Assembly: GCF_014204975.1 (NCBI RefSeq)
Contig: NZ_JACHMM010000001.1
Span: forward strand, 558,001 to 622,000
DNA: 64,000 nt
Source: Jiangella mangrovi
GTDB lineage: Bacteria; Actinomycetota; Actinomycetes; Jiangellales; Jiangellaceae
Direction: 5' to 3'
This document shows positions 21,045 to 28,998 of the stretch, piece after piece (the stretch's first letter is position 1; each line of letters starts with the position of its first letter). A program made the position numbers and the translations under genes. The notes under the pieces were generated by a model that searched no databases, was not told the origin of the DNA, and worked only from the letters and a program-made list of their open reading frames with translations.

Positions 21045-22045
21045 CAGTCACGCACCCGGTTCTGTCGAGGGTCGAAGGCGTCGCGCAACCCGTCGCCGAT
21101 GAAGTTCACCGACAGGGCGATCGCGATGATGAACACGCCGGGGAACCAGAACAGCCAGGGTCTGGTCGAGAACGCCGTCTGATAGTTGCTGATCAGCTTG
21201 CCCAGCGACGTGTCCGGGTCCTGCACGCCGAAGCCCAGGAACGACAGCGCAGCCTCGAGCAGGATCGCCGCCGCGATGGCCAAAGTGGCGGCGACGATGA
21301 TGACGCCGACGATGTTCGGCAGCATGTGCTTGACGATGATGCGCCGGGCCGACGTGCCGGCCGCGCGGGCGGCCTCGACGAACTCCTTCTCGCGCAGCGA
21401 GAGGAACTCGCCGCGGACCAGCCGGGCCAGTCCGGTCCACGTGACCAGCCCGATGACCAGGCCCAGCACCACGATGCCGGAGCTGCCGTAGCGGCGGCCG
21501 AGGACGGCGGCGACGACCAGCAGCGGGATGGTGATCATGACGTCGGTGAAGCGCATCAGGATGGCCTCGGTGCGGCCCCGGAAGTAGCCGGCGGAGGCGC
21601 CGATGAGAGTGCCGATGACCGTGCCGACGAAGCCGACGATGAACGCGATGGTCAGCGACTGCTGCACACCGCGCATGGTCAGCGCGAAGTAGTCCTTGCC
21701 GACGTTGTCCTGGCCGAACGGGTGCTCGCCGAGGTGCATGCCGCTGCCGCCGAGCCAGGTCGGGACGACGCTGAGCGTCGGCCGGCCGCCGTTCTCGACG
21801 GTGGCGATGGAGAAGTAGTCCTTGTCCCACCAGCCGGGGATGCTCGCGAAGCCGATGGAGCTGAACGCCAGCAGCACGATCAGCAGCAGCGCGATCAGCC
21901 CGCCCATGGCGGCGCGGTGCCGGAAGAACCGGCGCCGGACCATCTGGGCCTGGGTCCGGGCGACGACGGTCATGCCCTGGGCGTCGCCCGCCGTGGCGGC
22001 GGCCGCCGGCTGGGAGCCGGGGCCGGGAGTCGTGGGGTCGCTCAT
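21044..22045 (-). CDS. Peptide-type ABC permease (OppC/DppC-like), system 3
   Basis: Membrane permease of 333 residues. A cytoplasmic N-terminal tail of about 45 residues precedes the first helix (MGGLIALLLIVLLAFSSIGF). An extracytoplasmic loop before the core contains HLGEHPFGQDNVGKDYFA, typical of dipeptide permeases. The coupling loop is FVEAARAAGTSARRIIVKHM and the C-terminus is DAFDPRQ. It is 13 bp downstream of the DppB-like gene. Confidence 0.93.
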   Translation of the reverse strand: MSDPTTPGPGSQPAAAATAGDAQGMTVVARTQAQMVRRRFFRHRAAMGGLIALLLIVLLAFSSIGFASIPGWWDKDYFSIATVENGGRPTLSVVPTWLGGSGMHLGEHPFGQDNVGKDYFALTMRGVQQSLTIAFIVGFVGTVIGTLIGASAGYFRGRTEAILMRFTDVMITIPLLVVAAVLGRRYGSSGIVVLGLVIGLVTWTGLARLVRGEFLSLREKEFVEAARAAGTSARRIIVKHMLPNIVGVIIVAATLAIAAAILLEAALSFLGFGVQDPDTSLGKLISNYQTAFSTRPWLFWFPGVFIIAIALSVNFIGDGLRDAFDPRQNRVRD

Positions 22046-22058
22046 CGTTTCGTCCTCC

Positions 22059-23591
22059 TCACGACAACCGGATGCGCGGATCGAGGAACGCGTACGCGAT
22101 GTCGGCCAGCATGTTGAACACCACGGCGGCGGTTCCGGCGATCAGGAAGAACCCCATGACGGGGTTCGGATCGACCCGGTTGAGCGAGTCGGTGAACAGT
22201 CTGCCCAACCCGGTCCAGCCGAAGACGTTCTCGGTGATGACGGCCCCGCTCAGGACGCCCGCGAAGTCGAACGCCATGAGCGTCGTGATGGGGATCATCG
22301 CGTTGCGGAAGGCGTGTTTGACGATGACGCCGCGCTCCGCGAGGCCCTTGGACCGGGCGGTGCGCACGTAGTCCTGGTTCAGCACCTCGAGCATGCTCGA
22401 CCGGGTGTACCGGGTGTAGGTGGCGAACGAGATCAGCACGATGGCGATGGTCGGCAAAACCAGGTGCGTGGCGCGGTCCAGGCCCTCTTCCCAGTACGTG
22501 CCCTCGAAGTTCGGGGTGCGCGCGCCGATGGTCGCGATGACGCGTCCGTTGACGCGGTCGGAGTAGCTGCTCCAGGCGCCCAGCAGGCGGTCGAGGAAGA
22601 GCAGCGCGCCGGTGCCGAGACCGGTGAGCACGGCGGCCTGGATGGCCTGCCGGCGCTGCAACCCGCCGATGGCGTAGCCGATGCCCACGCCGACGGCGAC
22701 CGTCACCGCTGCCAGCAGCACGAGGGTGAGGGTGCTGGGATCCTCGAGGACGGAGCTCAGGGCGAAGTGGCAGACGATGCCGACGCCGGCCGACGCGAGC
22801 GCCGAGTACAGCACGTTGCGATAGGTGAACCCGGCCACGACGGCCGTGGTCAGGAACGCCAGCCCCACCGAGGTGACCGCGATGACGACGATGCCGAGGC
22901 CGGGGTCGGCGAACCACTGGGTCTCGGAGAGCAGCCACAGCGCGCCGGCCGAGGCGACGAACGCCGCGACGAACGTGGTGATGCGTCTGTTCCGGTCGCC
23001 CGCGATGACGATCATCCAGAACAGGCCGCTGATGACGCCGAGGACGACCGCCACGGTGATGGGGACCGTCGGATCGGCGAGCCAGTCGTTGAACCGGATC
23101 GCGCCGTACTCCTTGAGCAGCACCGCGACCCAGAAGATCGGCAGCGAGAAGAAGAGGAAGGCGCTGAACGTGACGGTGTAGTCCAGCCCGCTGTACTGCC
23201 GCAGCGCGGTGACGATGCCGACGGTGATGCCCAGCACCATGGCCAGCACGGTGGCCGCGAGGACCAGCTGCAGCGTCTGCGTGAACGCGACGCTGAGCAG
23301 GGCGGTGACGTCCTGGCCCATGATGCTCTGGCCGAGGTCGCACTCCATCACGAAGGGGACCAGGCAGCCCGCGGCGCCCTTGAGCCAGATGAAGTAGCGC
23401 AGCGGCGCGGGCGTCTCGAGGTTCAGCAGCCGGATGCGCGCCTCGATCAGCGCCTCGCGGTTCGGCGCCCGTGACTCCTGCAGGTCACCCAGGGGATTAC
23501 CCGAGTTCGCCGTGAGCAGGTACATCACGAACGTCGCGGCCAGCAGGATGAAGAAGGAGATGATCACCCTGCGCACGATGAAGACCAGCAT
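22059..23591 (-). CDS. Oversized peptide-type ABC permease (OppB/DppB-like), system 3
   Basis: A 510-residue permease against the usual 305-340. The N-terminal part (1-170) and the C-terminal part (from about 370, LDRATHLVLPTIAIV) align with normal family members, including the coupling loop YVRTARSKGLAERGVIVKHA and the terminal YAFLDPRIRL. Between them, at about residues 171-340, lies an insertion with five or six extra hydrophobic segments (for example VPITVAVVLGVISGLFWMIV and VLLAAVTVAVGVGIGYAI). No frameshift or second start is needed to explain it. The role of the insertion is unknown. First permease after the binding-protein gene. Confidence 0.9.
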   Translation of the reverse strand: MLVFIVRRVIISFFILLAATFVMYLLTANSGNPLGDLQESRAPNREALIEARIRLLNLETPAPLRYFIWLKGAAGCLVPFVMECDLGQSIMGQDVTALLSVAFTQTLQLVLAATVLAMVLGITVGIVTALRQYSGLDYTVTFSAFLFFSLPIFWVAVLLKEYGAIRFNDWLADPTVPITVAVVLGVISGLFWMIVIAGDRNRRITTFVAAFVASAGALWLLSETQWFADPGLGIVVIAVTSVGLAFLTTAVVAGFTYRNVLYSALASAGVGIVCHFALSSVLEDPSTLTLVLLAAVTVAVGVGIGYAIGGLQRRQAIQAAVLTGLGTGALLFLDRLLGAWSSYSDRVNGRVIATIGARTPNFEGTYWEEGLDRATHLVLPTIAIVLISFATYTRYTRSSMLEVLNQDYVRTARSKGLAERGVIVKHAFRNAMIPITTLMAFDFAGVLSGAVITENVFGWTGLGRLFTDSLNRVDPNPVMGFFLIAGTAAVVFNMLADIAYAFLDPRIRLS

Positions 23592-23693
23592 GGCTACACC
23601 AGCCCGTCGACAGTCATCAGATCAGGTCCAACCCTCGTCAGGTCAGCGCACTCAGGCCCCATCGTGGTGGGACGGGCACCTCGGCGCAAGGCT

Positions 23694-23723
23694 CGGGCCA
23701 GGGGCGTTGCGGCCCCTGGCCCG
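23694..23723 (-). terminator. Hairpin between binding-protein and permease genes, system 3 (distal)
   Basis: Arms CGGGCCAGGGGC (23694-23705) and GCCCCTGGCCCG (23712-23723) pair perfectly over 12 bp around a 6-nt loop. It is the second of two consecutive hairpins after the binding-protein gene. Confidence 0.7.
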
Positions 23724-23732
23724 TGCCATCGG

Positions 23733-23765
23733 GCCGGTCCGGCCGGGATTCCCGGCCGGACCGGC
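23733..23765 (-). terminator. Hairpin between binding-protein and permease genes, system 3 (proximal)
   Basis: A perfect 15-bp stem with a 3-nt loop (arms 23733-23747 and 23751-23765), starting 5 bp after the stop of the binding-protein gene. With the next hairpin it should give strong but possibly incomplete termination. Confidence 0.8.
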
Positions 23766-23770
23766 ATCGG

Positions 23771-25531
23771 TCAGCTGCGTGCCCACTCTTCCATGTTGAA
23801 CGACACCTGGGTCTGCGCGGAGTTCTGCTGGACGCCGGTGACGTCCGGAGCGTGCGCGGTGACACCCGGGTGCGCGTACAGCGGGATGCTGAAGAGGTCG
23901 GCCCAGAGGTTGGTCTCGATCTCGGTCAGCAGCTCCACCTGGCGAGCCTCGTCGGTGGTGACGACCAGCTCGTCCCAGGCCGCGTCGACGTCGGGGTTGG
24001 AGTAGCCGTACGGGTTCTGGCCCTCGGCGGTGCGGTACAGCGAGGCACCGGAGGTCAGGACACCGGAGCCGGCCCACGCGAACAGCGCGACCTCGTAGCT
24101 GGTGACGTCGGTGATGCCGGCGCCCAGGTCGGGGGTCGGGGTGTCGACGATCTCGAAGCCGGCCTGGTCACACGAGGCCTTGATGGCCGCGACCGTGTCG
24201 GCACGACGCGGGTTCGGGTCGGACCGGAGGATGCGGACCTGGGTACCGGCCGCACCGGCGGCGTCGATCAGAGCCTTGGCGCCCTCGATGTCGGGCTCGT
24301 CGTACTCGCCGCCGTAGGCAGCGCCCACGACCTGGTCGTACTCCGGGTCCCACGGGAAGAACTCGCGCAGGTTCATGACGACCGCCTCGGGGTTGGCCGG
24401 GGCGATGAGGTTGTCGACGATCTGCTGGCGCGGGACGCACATGGCGAACGCCTGACGCAGGTTCGGGTCTTCCATGACCGCACCCGGCGTCTGGTTGAAG
24501 TCGAGGTGCTCCCACGTCATCTCGTCACCGGTGATCATGGTGACCTGGTCGCCCAGAGCCTCGAGCGCCTGGACGAGGTCCACGCTGACCTGCGGGGCGA
24601 TGACGTCGACCTCGCCGTTGGCCAGCGCCTGGACCTGCTGGTCCTGCGGGATGAACCGGACGACGATGGTGTCGGTCGCCGGGGCGTCGCCGTAGTAGTT
24701 CTCGTTGGCGACGAGCGTCAGCGACTGGCCCGCCTCCCAGCTGTCGATCACGTACGGGCCCGAGGAGGGCAGCACGGCCGGGTCGAGCAGCGCGCCCGGC
24801 TCCATGTCCCAGCCGGTGTTCCAGAACTCCGCGACCGGCGCGAGGGCCTCGAGGTCGTCGTTCTGGATCGCCGTGACGAGGTCCTCCGGCGTCATGCCGG
24901 CCTGCTCGGCCACGATGTGGGCCGGCAGCATGTTGGTGTTCGTCACCTGCTGCCAGTCGGCGAACGGCTCGGAGTAGACGTAGTCCACTTCCTTGTCACC
25001 GGGCTGGCAGGTCGGCTTGGCCACGAGGTCGTAGCCGGTGGTGCCGGGGACGCGGAACAGCGGGATCGGGTTGCCGTCCTCGCCGATCTCCGCGGTCTCG
25101 TAGCCGGCGCCCTGGGTCGCCCACTCGAGCAGGAGGTCGTCGCAGTCGATCGCCACGCCGTCGGACCACACGGCGTCCTCGGCGAAGGTGTAGTGGACCG
25201 TCAGCGGGTCCTCGGAGGTCGTCTCGTACGTGCCGAAGGCCTCGTTGCGGACGATCTCGCCTTGCGGACCGTAGTCCCAGAAGCCGTCCTGGACACCGTT
25301 GAGCACGAACGCGTTCCAGGTGCCGTTACCGGTCTCGGAGTTGCCGTTGTACGACGTGAACTCCGCGTCGGAGGCAACCGTGATGGGGTCGCCACTCGAC
25401 TCGGCGGGGGACTCGGTGCTGTCGCTGCCGCCGGACTCGTTGTCGTCGTCGCCGCCGCCACATGCAGAGAGCGCCAGCGCCCCTGCCGTGAGGACGGCGA
25501 AGACCGCCATACCCCTGCGCTTGGTGGTCAA
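23771..25531 (-). CDS. ABC transporter substrate-binding lipoprotein, peptide/Opp family, system 3
   Basis: Extracellular lipoprotein, 586 residues. The start is a TTG at 25531, supported by GAGGAG 8 nt upstream and by the basic residues it supplies (TTKRRG) before the signal helix; the internal ATG at codon 8 has no ribosome site. The lipobox is LSAC followed by GGGDDDNESGG. Family segments include VWSDGVAIDCDDLLLEWA and IEGAKALIDAAGAAG, and DLFSIPLYAHPG near the end. It belongs to a different subgroup from the twin-cassette proteins. Confidence 0.9.
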   Translation of the reverse strand: MTTKRRGMAVFAVLTAGALALSACGGGDDDNESGGSDSTESPAESSGDPITVASDAEFTSYNGNSETGNGTWNAFVLNGVQDGFWDYGPQGEIVRNEAFGTYETTSEDPLTVHYTFAEDAVWSDGVAIDCDDLLLEWATQGAGYETAEIGEDGNPIPLFRVPGTTGYDLVAKPTCQPGDKEVDYVYSEPFADWQQVTNTNMLPAHIVAEQAGMTPEDLVTAIQNDDLEALAPVAEFWNTGWDMEPGALLDPAVLPSSGPYVIDSWEAGQSLTLVANENYYGDAPATDTIVVRFIPQDQQVQALANGEVDVIAPQVSVDLVQALEALGDQVTMITGDEMTWEHLDFNQTPGAVMEDPNLRQAFAMCVPRQQIVDNLIAPANPEAVVMNLREFFPWDPEYDQVVGAAYGGEYDEPDIEGAKALIDAAGAAGTQVRILRSDPNPRRADTVAAIKASCDQAGFEIVDTPTPDLGAGITDVTSYEVALFAWAGSGVLTSGASLYRTAEGQNPYGYSNPDVDAAWDELVVTTDEARQVELLTEIETNLWADLFSIPLYAHPGVTAHAPDVTGVQQNSAQTQVSFNMEEWARS

Positions 25532-25714
25532 GGTCTGACTCCTCGTGTGTCGGATCGCAAGGATCGCAGAATGAGAGTGGGGCTAACACCATCACCGCTA
25601 CTGACGTACACACAAGGTGGGGGGACGCGCTGTTACCGACCCGAAACCCAACTGGGGCCGCAGGCTACGAAATCACAACGGATCGGACACGAACGTTCCC
25701 GGAAATTCTCCTGT

Positions 25715-26983
25715 TCAATCGCCGTCCGGCAGGACAAGAAGCGAACGGCGGACCACCAATCCCGCTATGGCGATGCCCATTCCGCCGACGATGAATGGCA
25801 ATCGGAGGTCGGTACTGCCCAGGAGTCCGCCGATGAACGTGCCGACCGGGATCAGGCCCCACCCGAGCGTGCGCCAGGCGCCGTGGACGCGCCCGAGCAG
25901 GCGGCTGGGGACCAGCTCCTGCCGGACCGTGACGCTGACGATGTTCCACGTCGCCACGCCGGCGCCGACGAGCAGCATCCCGGCGCCGGCGGCGGCCGCG
26001 TGCGGCACGAACCCGCACAGCGCGTACGACGTCCCGGTCAGCAGGACCGAGGCGACCATCACCGGGCCGCGGCCGAACCGCCGGACCAGCCGCGGCGCGA
26101 CCACCGCGCCGAGCAGCGCGCCGACGGCGGCGGCCATGGCGAACGCGCCGTAGACGGCCGTCGGCACGCCCAGCAGGTCCAGCACGTAGAGGACGAACAC
26201 CGCCTGCGCGAGCGCGTTGAACAGCGCGAGGAGGATGCTGACCGTCCACAGCCGGCGCAGCACCGGGTGGCCGGCGAGGAAGCGGAAGCCCTCGGCCAGC
26301 GAGCGGCGGGTCACCTTCTCCTTGGGCTCCTCGGCGCCACGGGGCGGGCGCGCGGCGCTGCGCGGCAGCATGAGCGCCAGCACCGCGGCCAGCACGTAGC
26401 CGGCCGAGTGCAGCACGAACGGCAGCGCCGCGGCCACCGCGAACAGCACGCCGGCCAGCGGCGCGGCGACGAAGTTCTGCGCCACGACCTCGGTGGCCTG
26501 GATGCGGCTGTTGGCCCGGACCAGCCGGCCGCCCACGCCGTCGCCGCCCACGCCGTCGCCGCCCTCGCCGTCGCGGCCCACGATGGACGGCACCATGGCC
26601 TGCACCGATCCGTCGGCCATGGTCTCGAACGCGCCGAACACGAACACCGCGGCGATCAGCACGGCGATGGCCATGTGGTCCGTGGCGACGAGCACGCACA
26701 CGACGGCGGCGACCACGGCCCGGACCCCGCAGGCGACGGCGGCGACCCGGCGCCGGTCGAACCGGTCGACCACGCCGCCGGACGGCACACCGAGCAGCAG
26801 CCACGGCAGGAACTGCGCGACGCCCACCAGCGAGATGACGACGGGGTCGCGGGTCAGGCTCGCCGCCAGCAACGGCGCGGCCGTCGCCGCGAACCCGTCG
26901 GACAGGTTGCTGCCGAGGGCGGCGCCCCAGAGCCGGGTGAACGCCGGGCCGAGCCCGCGTCCCTCGCGGGCCGCCACCGTCAC
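25715..26983 (-). CDS. MFS exporter, MFS_3/EntS-like
   Basis: A 422-residue membrane transporter with about 12 hydrophobic segments. GTG 26983 overlaps the regulator stop (GTGA). Motif A-like residues after helix 2 are GGVVDRFDRRRV, with a second copy (PRLVRRFGRGPV) in the C-terminal half. The central loop contains a short Gly/Asp/Glu-rich repeat (GEGGDGVGGDGVGG) encoded by a near-repeating CCGTCGCCGCC sequence at 26537-26575. The overall type is that of drug or siderophore exporters. Coupling to an ArsR-type repressor suggests inducible efflux; the substrate is unknown. Confidence 0.85.
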   Translation of the reverse strand: MTVAAREGRGLGPAFTRLWGAALGSNLSDGFAATAAPLLAASLTRDPVVISLVGVAQFLPWLLLGVPSGGVVDRFDRRRVAAVACGVRAVVAAVVCVLVATDHMAIAVLIAAVFVFGAFETMADGSVQAMVPSIVGRDGEGGDGVGGDGVGGRLVRANSRIQATEVVAQNFVAAPLAGVLFAVAAALPFVLHSAGYVLAAVLALMLPRSAARPPRGAEEPKEKVTRRSLAEGFRFLAGHPVLRRLWTVSILLALFNALAQAVFVLYVLDLLGVPTAVYGAFAMAAAVGALLGAVVAPRLVRRFGRGPVMVASVLLTGTSYALCGFVPHAAAAGAGMLLVGAGVATWNIVSVTVRQELVPSRLLGRVHGAWRTLGWGLIPVGTFIGGLLGSTDLRLPFIVGGMGIAIAGLVVRRSLLVLPDGD

Positions 26984-27564
26984 GGGACGTCCTGCGCCGC
27001 GACCGGGAACGTGCGGACCTGTACCTCGACGATCCGCTCCCCGTCGACCGCGTCGCGGTCGGCGACGCGGTCCTGCCAGGCGTCGACGACGGCGGTGAGC
27101 TCGGCGCTGAGCCGCGCCAGCTCCTCGGGCCGCAGCCGCAGATGCGAGGTGGCGTTCATGGTCGCCGCGCCCCACTCGCGCGGCACCTGCTGGTAGCCGA
27201 CGGCGAGCCAGTGCTCGAGCCGGGCCGACTGCGCGCGCTGGAACTCGTCGACCACCAGCCGGGCGGCCTCGCCGCTGGCGCCGTCGGACAGGTCGTAGCG
27301 GTCGAGCCGGCTGCCGCCGGGATAGGCGCGCCAGTACCGCTCGCGCCCGACGCCGCGGACCGGGTCCTCCTCGACGAAGCCGTGCTTGGCGAGTTGCCGC
27401 AGGTGGTAGCTGGTGGAGGCGCTGCTCTCGCCGAACCGCTCGGCCAGCATGGTCGCCGTCGCAGGTCCGTAGGTGACCAGCGCGTCGTAGAGCTGCACGC
27501 GGAGCGGGTGCGCGAGACCGCGCAGGGTGGTCGCGTCGATGCGGCGCCGGGGCGCTTCGGGCAT
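26980..27564 (-). CDS. ArsR-family-like winged-helix transcriptional regulator
   Basis: A 194-residue protein. The N-terminal winged helix (about residues 10-85) starts DATTLRGLAHPLRVQLYDAL, with recognition helix SASTSYHLRQLAKHGFVEE. There is no cysteine metal site of the classical ArsR type. The C-terminal half (about 95-185) is helical and probably a ligand or dimerisation domain. It is translationally coupled to the MFS exporter, so it most likely represses this pair through the repeat just upstream. Confidence 0.88.
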   Translation of the reverse strand: MPEAPRRRIDATTLRGLAHPLRVQLYDALVTYGPATATMLAERFGESSASTSYHLRQLAKHGFVEEDPVRGVGRERYWRAYPGGSRLDRYDLSDGASGEAARLVVDEFQRAQSARLEHWLAVGYQQVPREWGAATMNATSHLRLRPEELARLSAELTAVVDAWQDRVADRDAVDGERIVEVQVRTFPVAAQDVP

Positions 27565-27570
27565 ACCGGG

Positions 27571-27613
27571 ACGCTAGCGCTTCCCAAGACTTCTTTGCAA
27601 CCATGTCTTTGCA
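27571..27613 (-). promoter_or_regulatory. Leaderless-type promoter and direct repeats upstream of the ArsR-like regulator
   Basis: On the minus strand TTGCAA, 18 bp, TAGCGT is followed by 6 nt and then the ATG, a layout expected for a leaderless transcript. Two copies of TCTTTGCA (plus strand 27592-27599 and 27606-27613), 14 bp apart, cover the -35 region and are a candidate autoregulatory operator. Confidence 0.55.
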
Positions 27614-27763
27614 TGGCCGCGCGAATTTCACAACATGATCGTCCAGAAAATCAAGGGTGCGGCTATGTGACGTTCATCCCATCGCCGCCAACCCCTGGAT
27701 TCGCGCCGGGACCCGTGCCAGGCTGCGGCCTATCGCGACCGCCGACGCTCGCGGGAGGCTGTG

Positions 27764-28051
27764 ATGGGAGTGCACGAGAGCCGCGCCGCCGTGGCTGAAG
27801 CCGTGTCCGCACTGGACTCGGCCGTGGCCACCCTGCGCCTGCACTACGGCGACACCCTCGGCGTCCGGCGGCTTGTCAGCGACGTGGCACGGCTCGGCGA
27901 CGACCTCGACGAGCTCGGCGACCCCCAGCCCGGCCATGGACCGCATCCGGTCCGGCAGCTGGAGATCGTGCCCGACGAGCCGTACGACCGCAGCATGTGG
28001 GCCGGCGCGGACGACGAGGGCCTGGGTGCCCCCGACCGGCGTGCCCCATGA
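27764..28051 (+). CDS. Small conserved-looking hypothetical protein
   Basis: A 95-residue acidic protein, ATG at 27764 with GGAGG about 7 nt upstream (a GTG immediately before is less well placed). The N-terminal half is helical (AEAVSALDSAVATLRLHYG, then LVSDVARLGDDLDELG). The C-terminal part is Pro/Asp-rich. Not recognised. It lies 131 bp before the succinate dehydrogenase genes on the same strand. Confidence 0.6.
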   Translation: MGVHESRAAVAEAVSALDSAVATLRLHYGDTLGVRRLVSDVARLGDDLDELGDPQPGHGPHPVRQLEIVPDEPYDRSMWAGADDEGLGAPDRRAP

Positions 28052-28182
28052 CCGGCCGCGTCGCGTGAGCCGGCCTCCTGAGCCTCAGCTGAGAAGCGTG
28101 CTTCGGCAACCCAAACCCGCTGTCGCGTGAGGCCCGTTCGTTCCCCGTCCCGCCCGTCCTCTGAAAAGAGCGCACAAGAGAT

Positions 28183-28980
28183 ATGGCCGCCCCTACCGGA
28201 ATCAAGTCTCCGACCCGGGCCCGCATCGCAGCCCGCACGCTGCGTACGGACCGCTGGTGGCTCTACCCCACGTTCACGGCGCTGGTGCTGCTCGCCTTCG
28301 TGGCCTATGCGACCTACCGGGCCTTCTCCGGCGAGCACTACTTCGCCGAGCCCTACCTGACGCCGTTCTACTCGCCGTGCGTCACCACCGAGTGCGTCGA
28401 GGGCTCCAGCCACCTGGGCACCTGGGTGGGCGACTGGTGGCCGTTCTCGCCGGCGGTGCTGATCCTCGTGATCCCGCTGAGCCTGCGGCTGACCTGTTAC
28501 TACTACCGCAAGGCCTACTACCGGTCGTTCTGGATGTCGCCGCCGGCCTGTTCCGTCGCCGAGCCGCACCGCCGTTACACCGGCGAGACGCGATTCCCGC
28601 TCATCCTGCAGAACATCCACCGGTACGCGCTGTATGTCGCGCTCGCGTACAACGTGCTGCTGACCTATGACGCGGTCATGGCGTTCAAGTCGCCCGAGGG
28701 CGAATGGGGACACATGGGCCTGGGCACGTTGATCCTCGTGGTCAACGCCGTCCTGCTGGGTCTCTACAGCCTGTCGTGCCATTCGTGCCGGCACATCATC
28801 GGCGGCCGGCTGCGCAACTTCTCCCAGCACCCGGTGCGCTACCGCGCCTGGGGCATGGTGTCGGTGCTCAACGGCCGGCACGCGCAGCTCGCGTGGGCGT
28901 CGCTGGTGTGGGTCGCGTTCACCGACTTCTACATCTGGATGGTCGCGTCCGGCACCTGGTCCGACCCGCGGTTCTTCTGA
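28183..28980 (+). CDS. sdhC: Succinate dehydrogenase cytochrome b-type membrane subunit
   Basis: Membrane anchor of the succinate:quinone oxidoreductase, 265 residues with five hydrophobic segments (about 26-48, 85-105, 147-168, 180-205 and 229-250). That matches the type B layout with one fused b subunit. Candidate haem ligands are the histidines in NIHRY and CHSCRHIIGG. It precedes sdhA by 18 bp and sdhB closes the operon, so the complete three-subunit complex is encoded here. Confidence 0.88.
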   Translation: MAAPTGIKSPTRARIAARTLRTDRWWLYPTFTALVLLAFVAYATYRAFSGEHYFAEPYLTPFYSPCVTTECVEGSSHLGTWVGDWWPFSPAVLILVIPLSLRLTCYYYRKAYYRSFWMSPPACSVAEPHRRYTGETRFPLILQNIHRYALYVALAYNVLLTYDAVMAFKSPEGEWGHMGLGTLILVVNAVLLGLYSLSCHSCRHIIGGRLRNFSQHPVRYRAWGMVSVLNGRHAQLAWASLVWVAFTDFYIWMVASGTWSDPRFF

Positions 28981-28998
28981 GGAGCATGAGCTACCACC

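Noticed and set aside
25508-25510. ATG at codon 8 as start of the system 3 SBP
   Set aside because: It would remove the basic residues of the signal peptide and has no ribosome site; TTG 25531 has GAGGAG at the right distance.
26525-26580. Short GC-rich repeat considered as a CRISPR-like or regulatory array
   Set aside because: The unit is 12-18 bp, lies inside the MFS coding sequence and simply encodes a Gly/Asp/Glu loop. No spacers are present.
23723-27196. Plus-strand open frame of 1157 codons
   Set aside because: It lies opposite the system 3 SBP, the MFS exporter and the regulator, all with clear family motifs. The frame is an artefact of high GC content.
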